A stretch of 64,000 bases of DNA from Spiroplasma corruscae (GCF_002237575.1 NZ_CP022535.1:868001-932000), one strand, 5' to 3'; shown: positions 41,598-54,240, numbered from the stretch's first letter. A program made the numbers and translations. The notes: generated from the letters alone by a model not told the origin.

Positions 41598-42977
41598 CTA
41601 TCCTTTATCCCCTCTATCTCTTGAAATACCTTTTATAATCAACTTGTTGGCAAAAATAAAAACTATTATCATTGGCATTATTGATACAACAGCACCAGCC
41701 ATTTTTAAATTCTGTGGATCTCTTGCAAAGTGTTCTAAAATATCGCCCTGTTCTCCACCTTGGATAGACATTAAATTTCATAACAACATTGGTAATGTTA
41801 CTCATTCAGAGTTTGACCCCAATACCATTGTTGGTCATAATACTGCATTTCACGATGATATTAATGATATTATAAATGATGTTATTATTGTTGATCTTAC
41901 CGATGGTAATGCAACTTTTCAAAAATACTTAAATGTTGAAAGTCCATCAACTTTAGCAGCTGATTTAACACTTTTTCCAACACTCGAAAATGCATTAGCC
42001 ATTAAATATATTGTAAATACATTTGAAATGAACGGCACTACCAATGATCAGAATGTATTTTTTAATCCTAATTGAACAATATAAATGTATTGTCCAATCA
42101 ACATGGCTTCACCAGGAACCATTACAGTAGCAAACATAACTATTAATATTATACCTTGCGGTTTAGTTTTTCAGTTAGCTAAACCAAACCCTGCTATTAT
42201 TGATATAAGTAATTGTAATATTGTAGTAGTAAAACTTATTAAAATTGAATTTATAAAAAACCTTTGCATTGTTACTTTAAACATTGAACTACTTCCACCA
42301 ACATATTCAAATAACTTTCTATAAGCTTCCCAAGTATAAGAGCTTGGGAAGAAACTTGTTGGTGCTAGTGGGTCAAACTCATCCAATCCTCTAACTGAAG
42401 TTAGTATCATTCAATAAAATGGAAAAATTATAATTATAGCCATCACAAATAAGAATGTACCTTGGATAATTTTTCTTAATACTTTTTTTCAGAAAGTTTC
42501 ACCAGCCATTGTATTCGTAAATATAATTTGTTTTTGTAATAACTTATTATATTTATAATTAATAAATTTATTTTTTCTTTTATAAAAAATATTTAAAAAC
42601 TTAAAGAAAATAATAATAAAGAATATATTAAATGGATTAAATGTTATTTTTCTAGCTAAATGATTTGCTTCACTATTTATTTTATCTATTTCTAAAGTTT
42701 TATTATACTTTTGTTCCTCCTTTGATAACTTAATATTTTTATCAATAGTAAAGTTTTTATTTATACACCTAATTTTTATTCTTCTATAAGCATTAACTTC
42801 TTTAAAACTAGAGAAACTATTATTTTTATCAATACTTATTACTTCATTTCAATAATCATTTCTTTCTTGTTCTAACTTTATTTTTTCAACATTTTTTTCT
42901 TTTTTCATTTCTTCAATTTTATTCTTATAAGCTAAAGAAATAATCTTAAATTTACTTTGTATAATGGGTTTTTTCAT
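41598..42977 (-). CDS. Sugar ABC transporter permease, MalG type
   Basis: 459 residues. The C-terminal 285 residues are a standard MalG/MsmG permease with six helices and the EAA loop SAAKVDGLSTFKYFWKVALP that docks on the ATPase. The N-terminal 170 residues are a charged, lysine-rich extension with a short hydrophobic patch not seen in most MalG proteins. GTAGGAG before the ATG; the malF stop is nine bases away. Works with the MalF-type permease, the ATPase and the binding lipoprotein of this operon. Confidence 0.93.
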
Positions 42978-42985
42978 TTTATCTC

Positions 42986-43987
42986 CTACTTATATTTTTT
43001 TGTTAGAAGTTTAGAAACTTGTCTATTAGCAATAGTAATTATTAATATTATTGCCATCAATACAAGTGATGCTGCTCCACCTTTACCATATGATTGTTGT
43101 GTACTTGATGGATTAACTTTACTAAAAATATAAAATACAACAGTTTGAGCATTTGCAGCAACAGAAGCTTCATAAGAACCAAATAAACCTAATGGAAAAA
43201 CTTTAAAAGAACCAATTATTCCAGTTGTTATCATATAGACTATCATTGGAACTGCCCTTGGTATTGAAACTCTTCAAAACTGCTTTCACCTAGGCATCCC
43301 GTCAACACTTGCAGCTTGATAATAACGAGGATCAATTCTTAGAAAAGTTGCAGTAAACATAATTATTTGAAATGGCATAGTTCTTCATATTCCAAATATC
43401 ATTACAAGAAAAATACCATTTTTTTTAGAAGTTCAGTCAACCGATTCTAGACCAAAACTATTTAATATGGTATTAGCTAGTCCATATTTTTCAGGTAAAA
43501 ATATATATGCAAAAGACATTGATATTGCCATTGTGGAAGTAACATAAGGTAAAAAGAATAAAGATTGTAAGAAAGAAAACATTTTCTTATTCAATACATT
43601 TGATAATACTTTTGCTGTTGTAAGTGTAATTATTAATGTTGTTGGTATAACAACTATTGAATATAAAAGTGAATTTCTTAGCGATATTATAAAATTTGGG
43701 TCATCAAATATATTTTTAAAATTTGATAAAGTTGCTTGAAAATCTAATAACGGCCTTCTAGCACCATTAAACCCATTTCTAAAAACTATAAAAATTGCAT
43801 AGTAAGAAAATACTGCTAAAAAAACTAACGCTGGTGTTATCCAAATTAATTGATATAGAAAATCGGTCTTCTTTGACTCCATATTCTTTGTCGTTTTATT
43901 TTTTCTTTTAAAAATACTTCTTTTATTATTTTCAGTAATGGTAACTGGGTTTTTTGTTTCAAATAATTCCTGTACATTTAATGCCAT
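42986..43987 (-). CDS. Sugar ABC transporter permease, MalF type
   Basis: 333 residues with six membrane helices, a basic N-terminal cytoplasmic stretch (about 20-40), and the EAA loop QAASVDGMPRWKQFWRVSIP. Trp residues in the loop and at residue 185 are TGA. It starts one base after the ATPase gene ends. Probable import of sugars released by the neighbouring GH32 enzymes. Confidence 0.93.
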
Positions 43988-43988
43988 A

Positions 43989-45854
43989 CTAAATTACCTC
44001 TAATAATTTTCTATCATCATCTTTTGAAAATATATATAAATGATTTCTTAGAAAACTAATCTTTAACTTTTGGTTATACTCCAACTTAGTAAGTAATCTT
44101 GAATCGAACACTACACTAATTACATCATCACCAAATTTAAGTTTTACGTAATTTGTTTTACCTAATAATTCGTATGAGATTATTTCAGTTTCATACTCTT
44201 CATCATTTAAAAAATCATTAGTAGATGTGTCTTGTGAAATTCTGATATGCTCTGGTCTTATACCAATAATCACATCCCTATTTCTCATTCTTGAAATACT
44301 ATTCATTTTTTTACCATTAATTAAAATTTCACCTCTATCATTAATTCTATTTTCCATAAAATTCATCGACGGAGTTCCTATAAAATTAGCTACAAAAAGA
44401 TTTGAAGGTTTTTCATAAATGTTTACTGGAATATCTCCTTGTTGTAAATTACCTTTAGACATTACATAAATCTTATCCGAAATACTTAATGCTTCTTCTT
44501 GGTCGTGAGTTACAAAGACTGTAGTTATACCAGTTTCCATTTGAAACTTTTTAATTCATTCTCTGGTTGATACTCTCAACTTTGCATCAAGGTTACTTAA
44601 TGGTTCATCCAATAAAAGAATCTTAGGTTTTTTTACTATACTTCTAGCAATTGCGACACGTTGTTGTTGACCACCAGAGAGTTCAGCAGGTTTTTTAAAT
44701 AACTGACTCTGGATTTCAACTCTTTCAGATACTTCTTCAACAGCTTTTCTTACTTCTTTTTTAAATGTTGTAAGCTGAGTTTCTTGTTGTAATTGAAGTA
44801 TTTCTTCTGTAGAAAATGCTAACTCTTCTTTTGTATTCACAATAATATCAATAATATTATCAATTGCACCTTTAGCTATGTTAAGTTTAATTTTGCTGTT
44901 AATTTCATTAACAAGTTCAACTTTAAACTCTTCACACTTTAAATCAAATTCTTTTTGCTTTAATAAATACTCTTCATCACTAAGTATGAAATGAAATGTT
45001 TCACCTTTTTGTTTTGCATTCGTTTTAGCTAAACTAATTTCGCTCTCTATAGACTTCATGTGTGATTTTAGTGCTTTTTTAAACAATACAATATTTGAAT
45101 TAATAAAGGCTTTAATATCGAAATTTATACCTTTTATTATCATTTTAATAATTTCATTAACTTGCTTATAATATTCATTATTTTTATCAAGTTTTAATAA
45201 TTCTTCGTTGAAATCATTAAAAATATTGACGAAAATATTTTTATATTCTTGCCAATATATAAGTTTAACTTTGTCTAATAAATAAGAAAATTGTTTATTT
45301 TTGAACACTTCAAAATTATCATTATACAAATTATCTATAAAACCATTAATGTATACAGAAGACTTAGTGATTAATCAATCTTCAATACTTGACAAAGCAT
45401 TTCTTATTTCTTTAATGTCTATTTTAATTTTTGATGTTACAGTATTAATTTTTACAAAAATATTTTTATTATGTTTTGCAACTTTAAGTATTTTTGATTT
45501 TAAATTAATATCATTATTGATCTTTTTAACATTATTTTTAAAAGACTTACTTTGGTATAAAGGAAAAGCAATGTTTTGAAATACAGTTAAATGTGGATAT
45601 AAAGCATAATTTTGGAAAACTAATCCAATATTTCTACTTTGAGTAGATTTATGAGTTACATCAATACCATCAAATAATATTTGACCAGAAGTTATTTGGA
45701 TTAATCCTGCTATAGCATTTAAAGTAGTTGATTTTCCACATCCTGAAGGACCCAATAAAGAAACAAGTTCTCCAGTTTTAATATCCATACTAAGGTTGTT
45801 TACAGCAACAAAATTACCATAGTCAATTGTTACATTTCTAAGTTTTATACTCAT
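43989..45854 (-). CDS. Sugar ABC transporter ATPase (MsmK/MalK type) with large insert
   Basis: 621 residues. Walker [10 protein letters not shown] (35-43), Q-loop [11 protein letters not shown] (Gln81), then about 258 extra residues of mostly helical, lysine/glutamate-rich sequence before the signature LSGGQQQR (392). Walker [13 protein letters not shown] and the H-loop VTHDQEEA follow, and a C-terminal TOBE-type regulatory domain with GIRPEHI. All catalytic motifs are intact. Normal MalK proteins have about 50 residues between Q-loop and signature. Similar enlarged sugar ATPases are known from other mollicutes, as I recall. Confidence 0.92.
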
Positions 45855-45859
45855 TAAGT

Positions 45860-46795
45860 TTATTCTCCTAAAAGTTTATCTGCATCTTCAATAATATCTT
45901 GAACTATTTTTAAATTTTGTGCTATTGCTCCTGCGGCTTGTGCATGACCACCACCACCATATTTAACAGCTAATTGATTTACTATTGTTCCAGAACTTCT
46001 AAACTCAACACGGTATTGTTTATCACTTCTTTCACTAAAAGTAATTCACATTTTAATTTCTTTAAACCCTGCTAATGTATTAGCATACTTGTTCATCATT
46101 TCAGCTGATAAACCGTGTTTATTCATTTCACTTATTGGTACTATTATTGTTGCTAAACCATTTTTTGTTAACTTAAAGTTACTATAAATATAATTAATGA
46201 ATGTTAACTCACTTAATTTTTTAGTATTTAAATTTTTGTACATTTCTTCCAAATCAAAACCTGTACTTAATAGTCGACTAGCTACATCAAATGTTCTTGG
46301 CGTAACACCTCTGTACATGAATCTCCCAGAATCAGTGACTATTCCATTAAAAATCGCTCTTGCTGCCATTGTAGGTATTCTTCACTTTAATTGCATAGCC
46401 ATGTAACCTACCATTTCACTTGCAGAAGTATATGATGTATCAACTCACATTATTTCACCATAAGGTGTTACATTTGGATGATGGTCTATTTTTATTATTT
46501 TTTTTGCTAAGCTAAATCTTTGATCATCAATTCTTTCTACATTCCCACAATCTGTTACTATAACCAATGCATCTTTAAAAACTTCGTCTTCAACTTTATC
46601 AAAAGAACCAATATAATTTAAATATTCCATCGATTCTCCAATTGCGTAACACTTTTTATCCTTAAAATTTTCTTCAATTAAACCTTTTAGTCCTAATTGA
46701 CTACCATAAGCATCTCCATCGGGATTTATATGTCTTTGGATTATAATTGTATTAAATTCTTTTATTTGCTTTTCGATATCTTTAAGTATTTCCAT
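45860..46795 (-). CDS. DHH-family phosphoesterase (NrnA-like)
   Basis: 311 residues with the DHH catalytic set RHINPDGDA (21-29), TDCGN (81-85) and DHH (104-106), and the DHHA1 motif GGGHAQAAGA near the C-terminus. NrnA degrades nanoRNA and dephosphorylates pAp; relatives cleave cyclic dinucleotides, but no membrane or PAS/GGDEF part is present here. It lies between the binding lipoprotein and the ATPase of a sugar transporter, six bases downstream of the first. No strong ribosome binding site. Confidence 0.9.
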
Positions 46796-46801
46796 ATATG
46801 A

Positions 46802-48619
46802 TTAATCTTCTTTTCTATCAAGTAATTTTACTTGTGATAACACGCTAGGTAATTGCATTCTTTCTGTTACTTTACCATTTGGATCATAATCGGTTATAAC
46901 TGATTTGAATGCATAATTAGCTCTCGTTTTTAAGTTAGTTGAGTCATTTCCTCAAAAATTATCAGTCAAACTATTATTTTTTCAGAAAATATCTTTACCT
47001 TTATCATCCATCATTTGATTTTGTATTACACTAGTTAAAACATTACTTCTTACACCATTACCTATTGGTGAACCTTCTACTGTAAAAAAGTAATTGTTTG
47101 AGCCATCATTAATCATATCAATATATTGTTTTAACATTGGATTTGATCTGTTTGTTTTATTGCCATCATCATTTAGAGGTTGTTCTTCACCTTTAATTCA
47201 TTTTAAATAATTAGAATCCTCTAAATAATTCTCTTCATTTGATGGTAAATAACCAGTAAATATACCGAAGTATGCTTGTTTTTCAGGAGACATTAAGTAC
47301 TCTAAAAACTTATTTGCAACTTCTTGTTTTTCATTTGAAGAAGACTTAAAACCTGCAATTCCAGGACCTTGTTGAATTGTATATGATTGACCATTTTCAG
47401 TTGGCGTTCCCATAACAAGAACATCTTTAAAATCAACTTTTAATTCATCTACAACATTGTTAGATGATTTATAATAAAATGATCCAGCTGTTGAACCTGA
47501 TGCTAAAAGCATTGTTCCAGCAGCAAAATAATCTGATGAGTATTTTTTCTTTCCTGTTAATGAAGGAACATATAATAATTCAGTATCTTTCGAATCTGTT
47601 GTTGAGCCTCTTAGTGAATCATCATTTTTATCTTGTTCGTCTTTTAGTTGTTGTAAAAATTTCATTTCTCCTTCAAGACCTTTTAGACCTCGACTTTTAT
47701 TAACATAGAAATTATTGTCATAGTAGTTATATAAAAAATCTTGATTGTCTGAAAGTGTTTTAATTGAGTCTGTTTTAATACTTTCTGCATATTCTGAATA
47801 TATCTTATTAGCAAGTGAATCAATTCCTAATCCATATATTTTAGAACCATCTTTTAAAATATCAGTATTTACTAAATGATAAGTGTGATCTAACTTATAC
47901 ATATATCCTGAGATTTTTGCTAAATTCTCATTTTTAAGTAAAATCGCTTTTATATCATTAGCTTCATCTGCTTTTGCAATACTTTCAAAAATTTTACTTA
48001 AATCATCTCCGATATTTAGATTATTTGTTGAAATTTCAGAAATATCTTTATATAAATCAGATGGATCTATATTTTCTCAAAATTTTCCGCTTAAAGTGTT
48101 ATTATTTACTGCTAATATTGTAATTTCTTTTAACAATCTTAGATTTACTGCTGAGAAATCAAATGATTTTGACATTGGTAGAACTAATTGTCTTTGTTCA
48201 TTTCCAACTGTTAATTTACCTTCGCTCATAAAAGAGTTAAGTTTAGGTTTAAATGTGCTAGGAACAATACTCCCCATATCTAATACTTCCTCAGGTGCGC
48301 TTGCTAGGTATTTTAAAACATTATCGGTATATGTTACATATAAATCAGGTAAAGCTTCCCCTGATGCAAGTGCACTTGATATTGCACCTGCAGTTGGTGT
48401 TTCAAATGTAACTTTTATTAATGAATCCTTATTAGCTTCATTAAAATCATCAACTATTTTTTTATATTGTTTTTGAATATTTGCATTAGTACCTGCAGAT
48501 GCGTCAAACATAAAAACAACATCTCTTACATCGTTTATAGAATTATTACATGATACTACATAAGAAGTAGCGCTTGCACTAATTCCTATAATTGTTAAGA
48601 TACTTACTAGTTTTTTCAT
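46802..48619 (-). CDS. Sugar-binding lipoprotein of the ABC transporter
   Basis: 605 residues. Signal peptide with lipobox SYVVSC (Cys24), then an extracellular solute-binding protein of family 1: FMFDASAGTNANIQKQYKKIVDDFNEANKD at the start of the mature part, LPDLYVTY, and near the C-terminal third GPGIAGFKSSSNEKQEVANKFLEYLMSPEKQAYFGIFTGYLPSN. Probably captures a mono- or oligosaccharide. First gene of the operon; a 39-base inverted repeat and a TATAAT box lie upstream. Confidence 0.9.
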
Positions 48620-48699
48620 TTATATAGTTTCTCCATATTTCTTAAAGATATACTTGAAAATAATCAAACGTACTGTGTAATAACTTTTAAGGAACTTTA

Positions 48700-48705
48700 A
48701 TTATA
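48700..48705 (-). promoter_or_regulatory. -10 box of the sugar transporter operon
   Basis: TATAAT on the minus strand 81 bases before the binding-lipoprotein ATG. No good -35 box at 16-18 bases, which fits a promoter that needs an activator. Confidence 0.45.
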
Positions 48706-48728
48706 ACTTATAGAAAAGACATAGGTGT

Positions 48729-48767
48729 CTTGTAGAAACGTTAACCCATTATGTTAACTTATACAAG
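48729..48767. promoter_or_regulatory. Candidate operator: 39-bp inverted repeat
   Basis: Outer arms CTTGTA and TACAAG enclose two copies of the palindrome GTTAAC separated by CCATTAT. It lies just upstream of the -10 box of the sugar operon. There is no T-run, so it is not a terminator. The left half contains GAAACGTTAAC, which loosely resembles LacI/CcpA-type sites. The regulator is not in the window. Confidence 0.55.
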
Positions 48768-48841
48768 TTTGCTTACTTTCAAGTTTATTTTATATCACTC
48801 TCATATATATTTAATTTTTTTTTTAAAATAATTAATTAAAA

Positions 48842-48868
48842 TAAAAAAAGAGCTTATAATGCTCTTAT
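48842..48868 (-). terminator. Terminator after the GH32 genes
   Basis: AAGAGC/GCTCTT stem and seven T on the minus strand, 20 bases after the stop of the first GH32 gene. It separates the glycosidase pair from the transporter operon. Confidence 0.8.
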
Positions 48869-48888
48869 AATATCTATACTTATTTTAT

Positions 48889-50478
48889 TTAAGCTACTTG
48901 GTAATACTTGTATGTTGCCTTTATATTTTCTAATGTTAAATATACATCTTCTTTTGTCTTATTATCAGCAAACTTTAGCATTGTAAATGTTGAACCGTCA
49001 GGGAATTTAAACTCAGCGCTTGTTCTATCGACGTATAAAGCAATATTTGCTTCATCTTTTATAGAACTTAAACTCGCTTTAAAAACTCTTGTTTTCTCAA
49101 ATTCTTCTTCTCCATAATATAAATTTCCATCCATAGTTCGTTTCACGCTGATAAGATTTTTTTCAAAATCAAGTTCTGCTTTTATACTATAACTATTATC
49201 ACCTAACGATAAAGTAACTTTTTCTTTTGTGTTTGATAAATTACTTAGTGAGATATCTAATTTATAATATTTTCCAGACATTTTTGTGTCTTCAATAATT
49301 TTCGTATTTGAGACATAATTTCCTTCAATAGTATGGTATATACTATCAAATCCTAAATAATTTGATTGAAATTCATAATTTGGCACTTCTTTTGTACCTA
49401 TATTTAATAATTTGATTTCTCTTGCTAGGGTCATATTCCCAATTCTACCATCATTAGGTATTGAAAAATTATAACTTCAATTACTTAATCAGGCAGACGA
49501 TATTAGACTATCTAAATTAGTATTTGAACTACTTTTTGTCATAAACTTTGCAGCATAATAATCTGGACCAAAATCTAAACGCTTATATTTTTGGTTTTCA
49601 TCTGGTGAAAATACATAGGTTTCACTATCAAGATCACCAGTTATATAGTAAGTTCCTGTTGATAAATCATCTTTATTATCACCTCAACCACCATTACCAC
49701 CATAAATAGCAACCCACTTCTTTTTGTCAGTTTCGTTTGTTATGTTCATTTGGAATAAGTTTGGGCATTCTAACATTGGATGGTCCGCTTTAAAACTTCC
49801 AGTTTTTTTATAACCTTCAGTTGGATTGTCAGAAACATAAACTCCAAACTCATATTCTTCTGCAATATACATTATAAATTTATTATCTTTTTTAAAGAAA
49901 TATGGGTCTCTAAAATTTTCGTTAGTATTTTTATGAGGATTTCATAATACAGGTTCTTCTTTAACAGGACTGAATGTATACCCACCATCAATTGAATAGA
50001 ACATCATTATATTTTGACCAGCATCACTATACGAAGTTGTTATTGCAATAATAGCTTCTTCTCCATAACCAAATGAGTTGTCAACATCTTCAAAAAATGT
50101 TCCTGATGCTTGGTCTCCATACTTAGTTGTGTATTTAGGAACAGCTGGTCCTTCATAGTTTCAATGAATTCAATCAACTGTTGTAACATGATATCAAACA
50201 GATCCAAATTTTCCATGGTTTTCACCCGAGGCATCAAAAATACCGTCTGCATTTTGTAAAAAATATACATGTCATTTACCATTACGATAAAAACCACCTT
50301 GTATATCATTCATCATACCTGTAGTTGGATTTTGTACATGAAATCTATTAGAGAATCTTTGTTTATCAATTCCAGGCAATTCAAAATTTCTAAATTGACT
50401 GTTTCCACAAGAAACTATACTAGATGTCAAACTAGTGCTTAAAAATAAAGCTAACCCTAAATTCATTAATTTTTTCAT
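48889..50478 (-). CDS. GH32 glycosidase lipoprotein (fructan/sucrose hydrolase), copy 1
   Basis: 529 residues. Lipobox SSIVSC with Cys24, then a five-bladed GH32 propeller with all three catalytic acids: nucleophile Asp58 in GMMNDIQG, stabiliser Asp191 in NFRDP, acid/base Glu237 in ECP. A C-terminal beta-sandwich starts near residue 350 (NMTLAREIKLL). Expected to release fructose from sucrose or fructans on the cell surface. Follows copy 2 by eight bases. Confidence 0.92.
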
Positions 50479-50486
50479 TTTATTCC

Positions 50487-52154
50487 TTATTCTTTTTTAA
50501 ATTGATAATATTTGTAGTCAAATTCAATATTTTTAGATAAGTTTAAAAGTAATTTTTCTGGTGAAACTCCGTCAGGAAATTTAACCATCGAGATTATTGA
50601 CCCATCTGGAAGAACTGCTTCAATTGTTGATTTATCAACTATTAATGATAAACTTGAATCATTTTTGTCATTTAGATTTGTAACATAACTTCTATCTTGG
50701 ATAAAACCTTTATTATTGACTAAAGTTACATCTTTTGTGTATCTTTTAGTTGATATTTTATTTTTTTCAAAATCTAGTTTTATTATATTTTTATATGTTT
50801 CATCACTAGACTCTAATTCAATAACAGCATTTGATTTTTTAGTATTTTTAAAGTTTAAGTCTAATTTATAACTTCCGCCTCTTATTTTTGAATTTATAAT
50901 ATTGTTTTGATTCCCAGATGCAGTTAATTCTTGATTGTCTAATCCGATGAAACTTTGACTCATACCATACTCGCCATCTTTGTTTTTTGTAAGTTTAATT
51001 TTTCTTGCAAGTGACATATTGCCTCAATAACCAGTGTTTGGAACCACCCTATTATAATCTCAACTACTCATTCAACCAGTACCTATTAAATGATCTCCAA
51101 TTGGTAAGCTTTGATCTTGAGTATCTTCAAAAAACTTTGCAGCATAGAAATCTGCACCGAAATCTAATCTTTTAGGAGCTTGCTCTTCTTGAAAGACAAA
51201 ATTATCATCTAAATGACCAACACTATAATATGTACCAGTACCTAAATTATCAATAAAATCAGGCTGACCATTGTCATTATTTCCATTTCCACCATAAATA
51301 ACGACATACTTTTTTTCTTTTTCATTACCATTAACGTTTAATTCAAATATATTTGCACATTCTACCATTGCGTGTTTGGCTTTATATTCTCCTTTTTTTT
51401 CATAACCTTCAAGTGGGTTATCAGAGACATAAACTCCAAATCCATCAAGTTCGGACACATATAGAATAAATTTACCATTTTTTTTAAAGAAATGTGGGTC
51501 TCTAAAGTCTGGATAAGTACCCAATTCTTTTCCATTTTCAAGTATCGGATTACCTTTATTTAATTCTTTAAAATTATATCCAAAGTCATTATCATTACCA
51601 TTTCCATCACCTGGTGTTGAGTAATAAGCCATTATATTTTGACCTTTTTCTCCTCCATATGCAGTTGAAATAGCTACTTTACCACCAGCTACTTTACCAA
51701 AATCTTTATCCTTATCAACATATAAAGTACCACCAGCTGCATCTCCTCAACCTTTTGAATTTCATTTATGTACTGCTATTCCCTTATATTCTCAATTAAT
51801 GAAATCTTTGGTTTGCATATGGTATCATTCAGTACCGTTCTTACCTATTTGCTCGCCACTACTATCATATTCTGCTTCACTATTGTATAAATAGTATAAA
51901 TGCCAATATGTACCATCAAAAAAAGCACCCTGCATATCATTTAACATACCTTTTTTATCTGGAGCATCTACATGAAAATAATTTTCATACTTATTTTCTT
52001 TACTAGGCGCATTTCAATTTTCCCCATCTATGATTGGTAATTGACTATTTACTTCAAAACTTTTATTTATTTCATCTTTATTACAAGATATAGACATTAA
52101 AGAAGAACTAGCACTAATGGATAGAACTCCTAATAAACTTAATAATTTTCTCAT
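50487..52154 (-). CDS. GH32 glycosidase lipoprotein, copy 2
   Basis: 555 residues, clearly a paralogue of the next gene with the same layout. Lipobox MSISC (Cys24), nucleophile Asp73 in GMLNDMQG, stabiliser Asp219 in DFRDP, acid/base Glu265; here the motif reads ECA instead of ECP. Extra Asn/Asp/Gly-rich insertions occur near residue 185. The C-terminal beta-sandwich begins NMSLARKIKL. First gene of the glycosidase pair with a strong promoter upstream. Differences suggest a different fructan substrate, which is inference. Confidence 0.9.
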
Positions 52155-52186
52155 ATTTTATTCCCTTTAAAATCTTTTACAAAAAC

Positions 52187-52215
52187 ATTATATAATAATA
52201 TTTATAATTGTTCAA
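52187..52215 (-). promoter_or_regulatory. Promoter of the GH32 gene pair
   Basis: -35 TTGAAC (52210-52215), 17-base spacer, -10 TATAAT (52187-52192), 33 bases before the ATG. The -35 box lies in the small palindrome ATTGTTCAAT. Confidence 0.75.
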
Positions 52216-52313
52216 TAATTATAATACATTAAGGGTACACAATTTATAAAATATGATTCGTTCTTAATTTACACTTAAATAAACGATAAATAACTATTAA
52301 TTTGTTTAATATT

Positions 52314-54152
52314 TTATATATCAATTCTTCTAAACTTATAGTAAGCTATATACAATAATATAAAAGTAACTATTAAATATAAATATATAAATAGATCTGG
52401 TTTAATAAATTTATCATAATTATTTTTATATAAAAAGTCACTTGTATCAGTTTGTAATGTGTATTGAACATAAGGTAAAAATATATTATCCTGTGCGTCA
52501 AAAACAATGCTTGGAATATCATAATTGGTTAGTGAAAATCAAATATCATTTGCAGAATTACCTGAAAAATAAGTATAAGAACTTCACAAACTATAAAAAG
52601 GACTTATCATTGAAAACCAATTAAAAAAATTTCTTGAACTTATATATTTAGTATAGTTTTCATTATTTTTTAACAATTTTTTTTCTAATATATTTTTATA
52701 AGTATTTGTATCACTTAAAAAATATTTCTCTACTAATCTAGTTGCAAAGAAAACAGGATTTGAAAGAACTTCATTTATAAATTGTTTTAAACTTCCATCC
52801 TCTTCAGAATCATAAAATACTACATCATTAATCTTTGTACCGTTTGGATAAAAATTATAATTGTAAGTAGAGTTTCAATATTCTTCTTTAAGATTTATTT
52901 TATCACTATAACCTGATGAACTTTTAGGAACAATAAAACTATTGTTTAAATCGATTAAAGAAAAGTTTTGATATAGTAAATATAATGATTTTTGATAATT
53001 AACAATACTTGATATTATTTGATTTGAAAAATCATATATATCCTTGATAATAAGTGCTTTAGTATTATCCTTAGCATTGTTATATAAACTAAGTAACTCA
53101 TTTTGGTTTATATATCTTTTATTTATAACTAATTGAATAGAGTATCTATTGATCGGTTCTGATGAGTTTGCATCAGACCTTCATGCGTATGGAATTTCAC
53201 TATTATTAGTGTTTTTTAATTTTAGATTATTAAAAGCATAATTAAATTGCCCATAACTATTAGGATCATTCTTATCAACTATCACTCCAAGCTCTTCTCA
53301 TAGATTTAACCTACTTGATTTAAGTGGATCAGTTGTAAAATCATCATCATATAATAAACCATTATTATTTAGGTAAAAGTTATTAATATAACTTGATAAA
53401 TACTTATACTTAATATTTCCTTTATTAATACGATTTTGTAGATCAAATGCCTCATATACTTGTGGTACATTGTACTCTTGTCCACCATCAAACGACAAAG
53501 TCTTTACTTCTTCTGATGTTTTTAAATATCTCAGAGGTAGATTTGCAACAAATGTAAATGCTAGTAGCAATGTTAATATTGTCATTGCTGCCTGACTTTT
53601 TACTATAATAAATAAAAACACAACAAAATCACAAAGTATTGTTAATATAGTTGAAGCAAATCATATAAATGTAGAAGTTTTTTGTAAAATAATATTATCA
53701 CTTAAATTATTATGATTTATTAATATATTAAACAAATTAAATATAATAAAGCTGAAAAGTACTTGAAATAAAATTAATATTAAATTCACAAAAAATATAG
53801 TTATAAAAAACTTTAATCTTGACATTGTATTAGAAACGATAATAAACAAGGTTTTATCTTCAGATTTTCTTATGAATAAATAATAACAAACTCTGATAAC
53901 TTGTAAGAACATAATTACACCTATAAAAAATAATGTATAAAAATCGAATAGAATTGATATATCTGAATTAGATGTAAGAAATGAACTATACAATGCAAAA
54001 ATAAAACTAAAAAAAAATGTACTAATATTAAAATAAATAAAGGTTTTATCAAAACAAAGATTTAAAAAAATAAATTTTATAAATCTTATAATTGAAATAT
54101 TTCCTTTATTATTATTAACTACTTTCCATTTATTTTCAAAATTTTTTTTCAT
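52314..54152 (-). CDS. Large membrane protein with extracellular domain, 612 aa
   Basis: Not firmly recognised. Hydrophobic segments at about 30-60, 72-92, 108-140 and 165-195 form a membrane domain, then some 380 residues of polar, Asn- and Tyr-rich sequence that would lie outside, and a last helix near 585-603. The layout resembles ABC-2-type permeases of lantibiotic or bacteriocin exporters, but no ATPase gene is adjacent. It lies downstream of a 689-aa lipoprotein gene, separated by a terminator. Confidence 0.72.
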
Positions 54153-54211
54153 ATGTTAATTATATCACATTTTATCTATCTTTTAATGATAGGTTTACTA
54201 AAACAATTTAA

Positions 54212-54240
54212 TAAAAAAAAGATTAATTTTAATCTTTTAA
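54212..54240 (-). terminator. Terminator after the 689-aa lipoprotein gene
   Basis: AAAGATTA/TTAATCTTT stem followed by eight T on the minus strand, overlapping the stop codon. Confidence 0.85.

Noticed and set aside
41644-42324. Long plus-strand open frames opposite the sugar permease gene
   Set aside because: They are antisense to a clear MalG-type permease, have no ribosome binding site and no protein-like composition.
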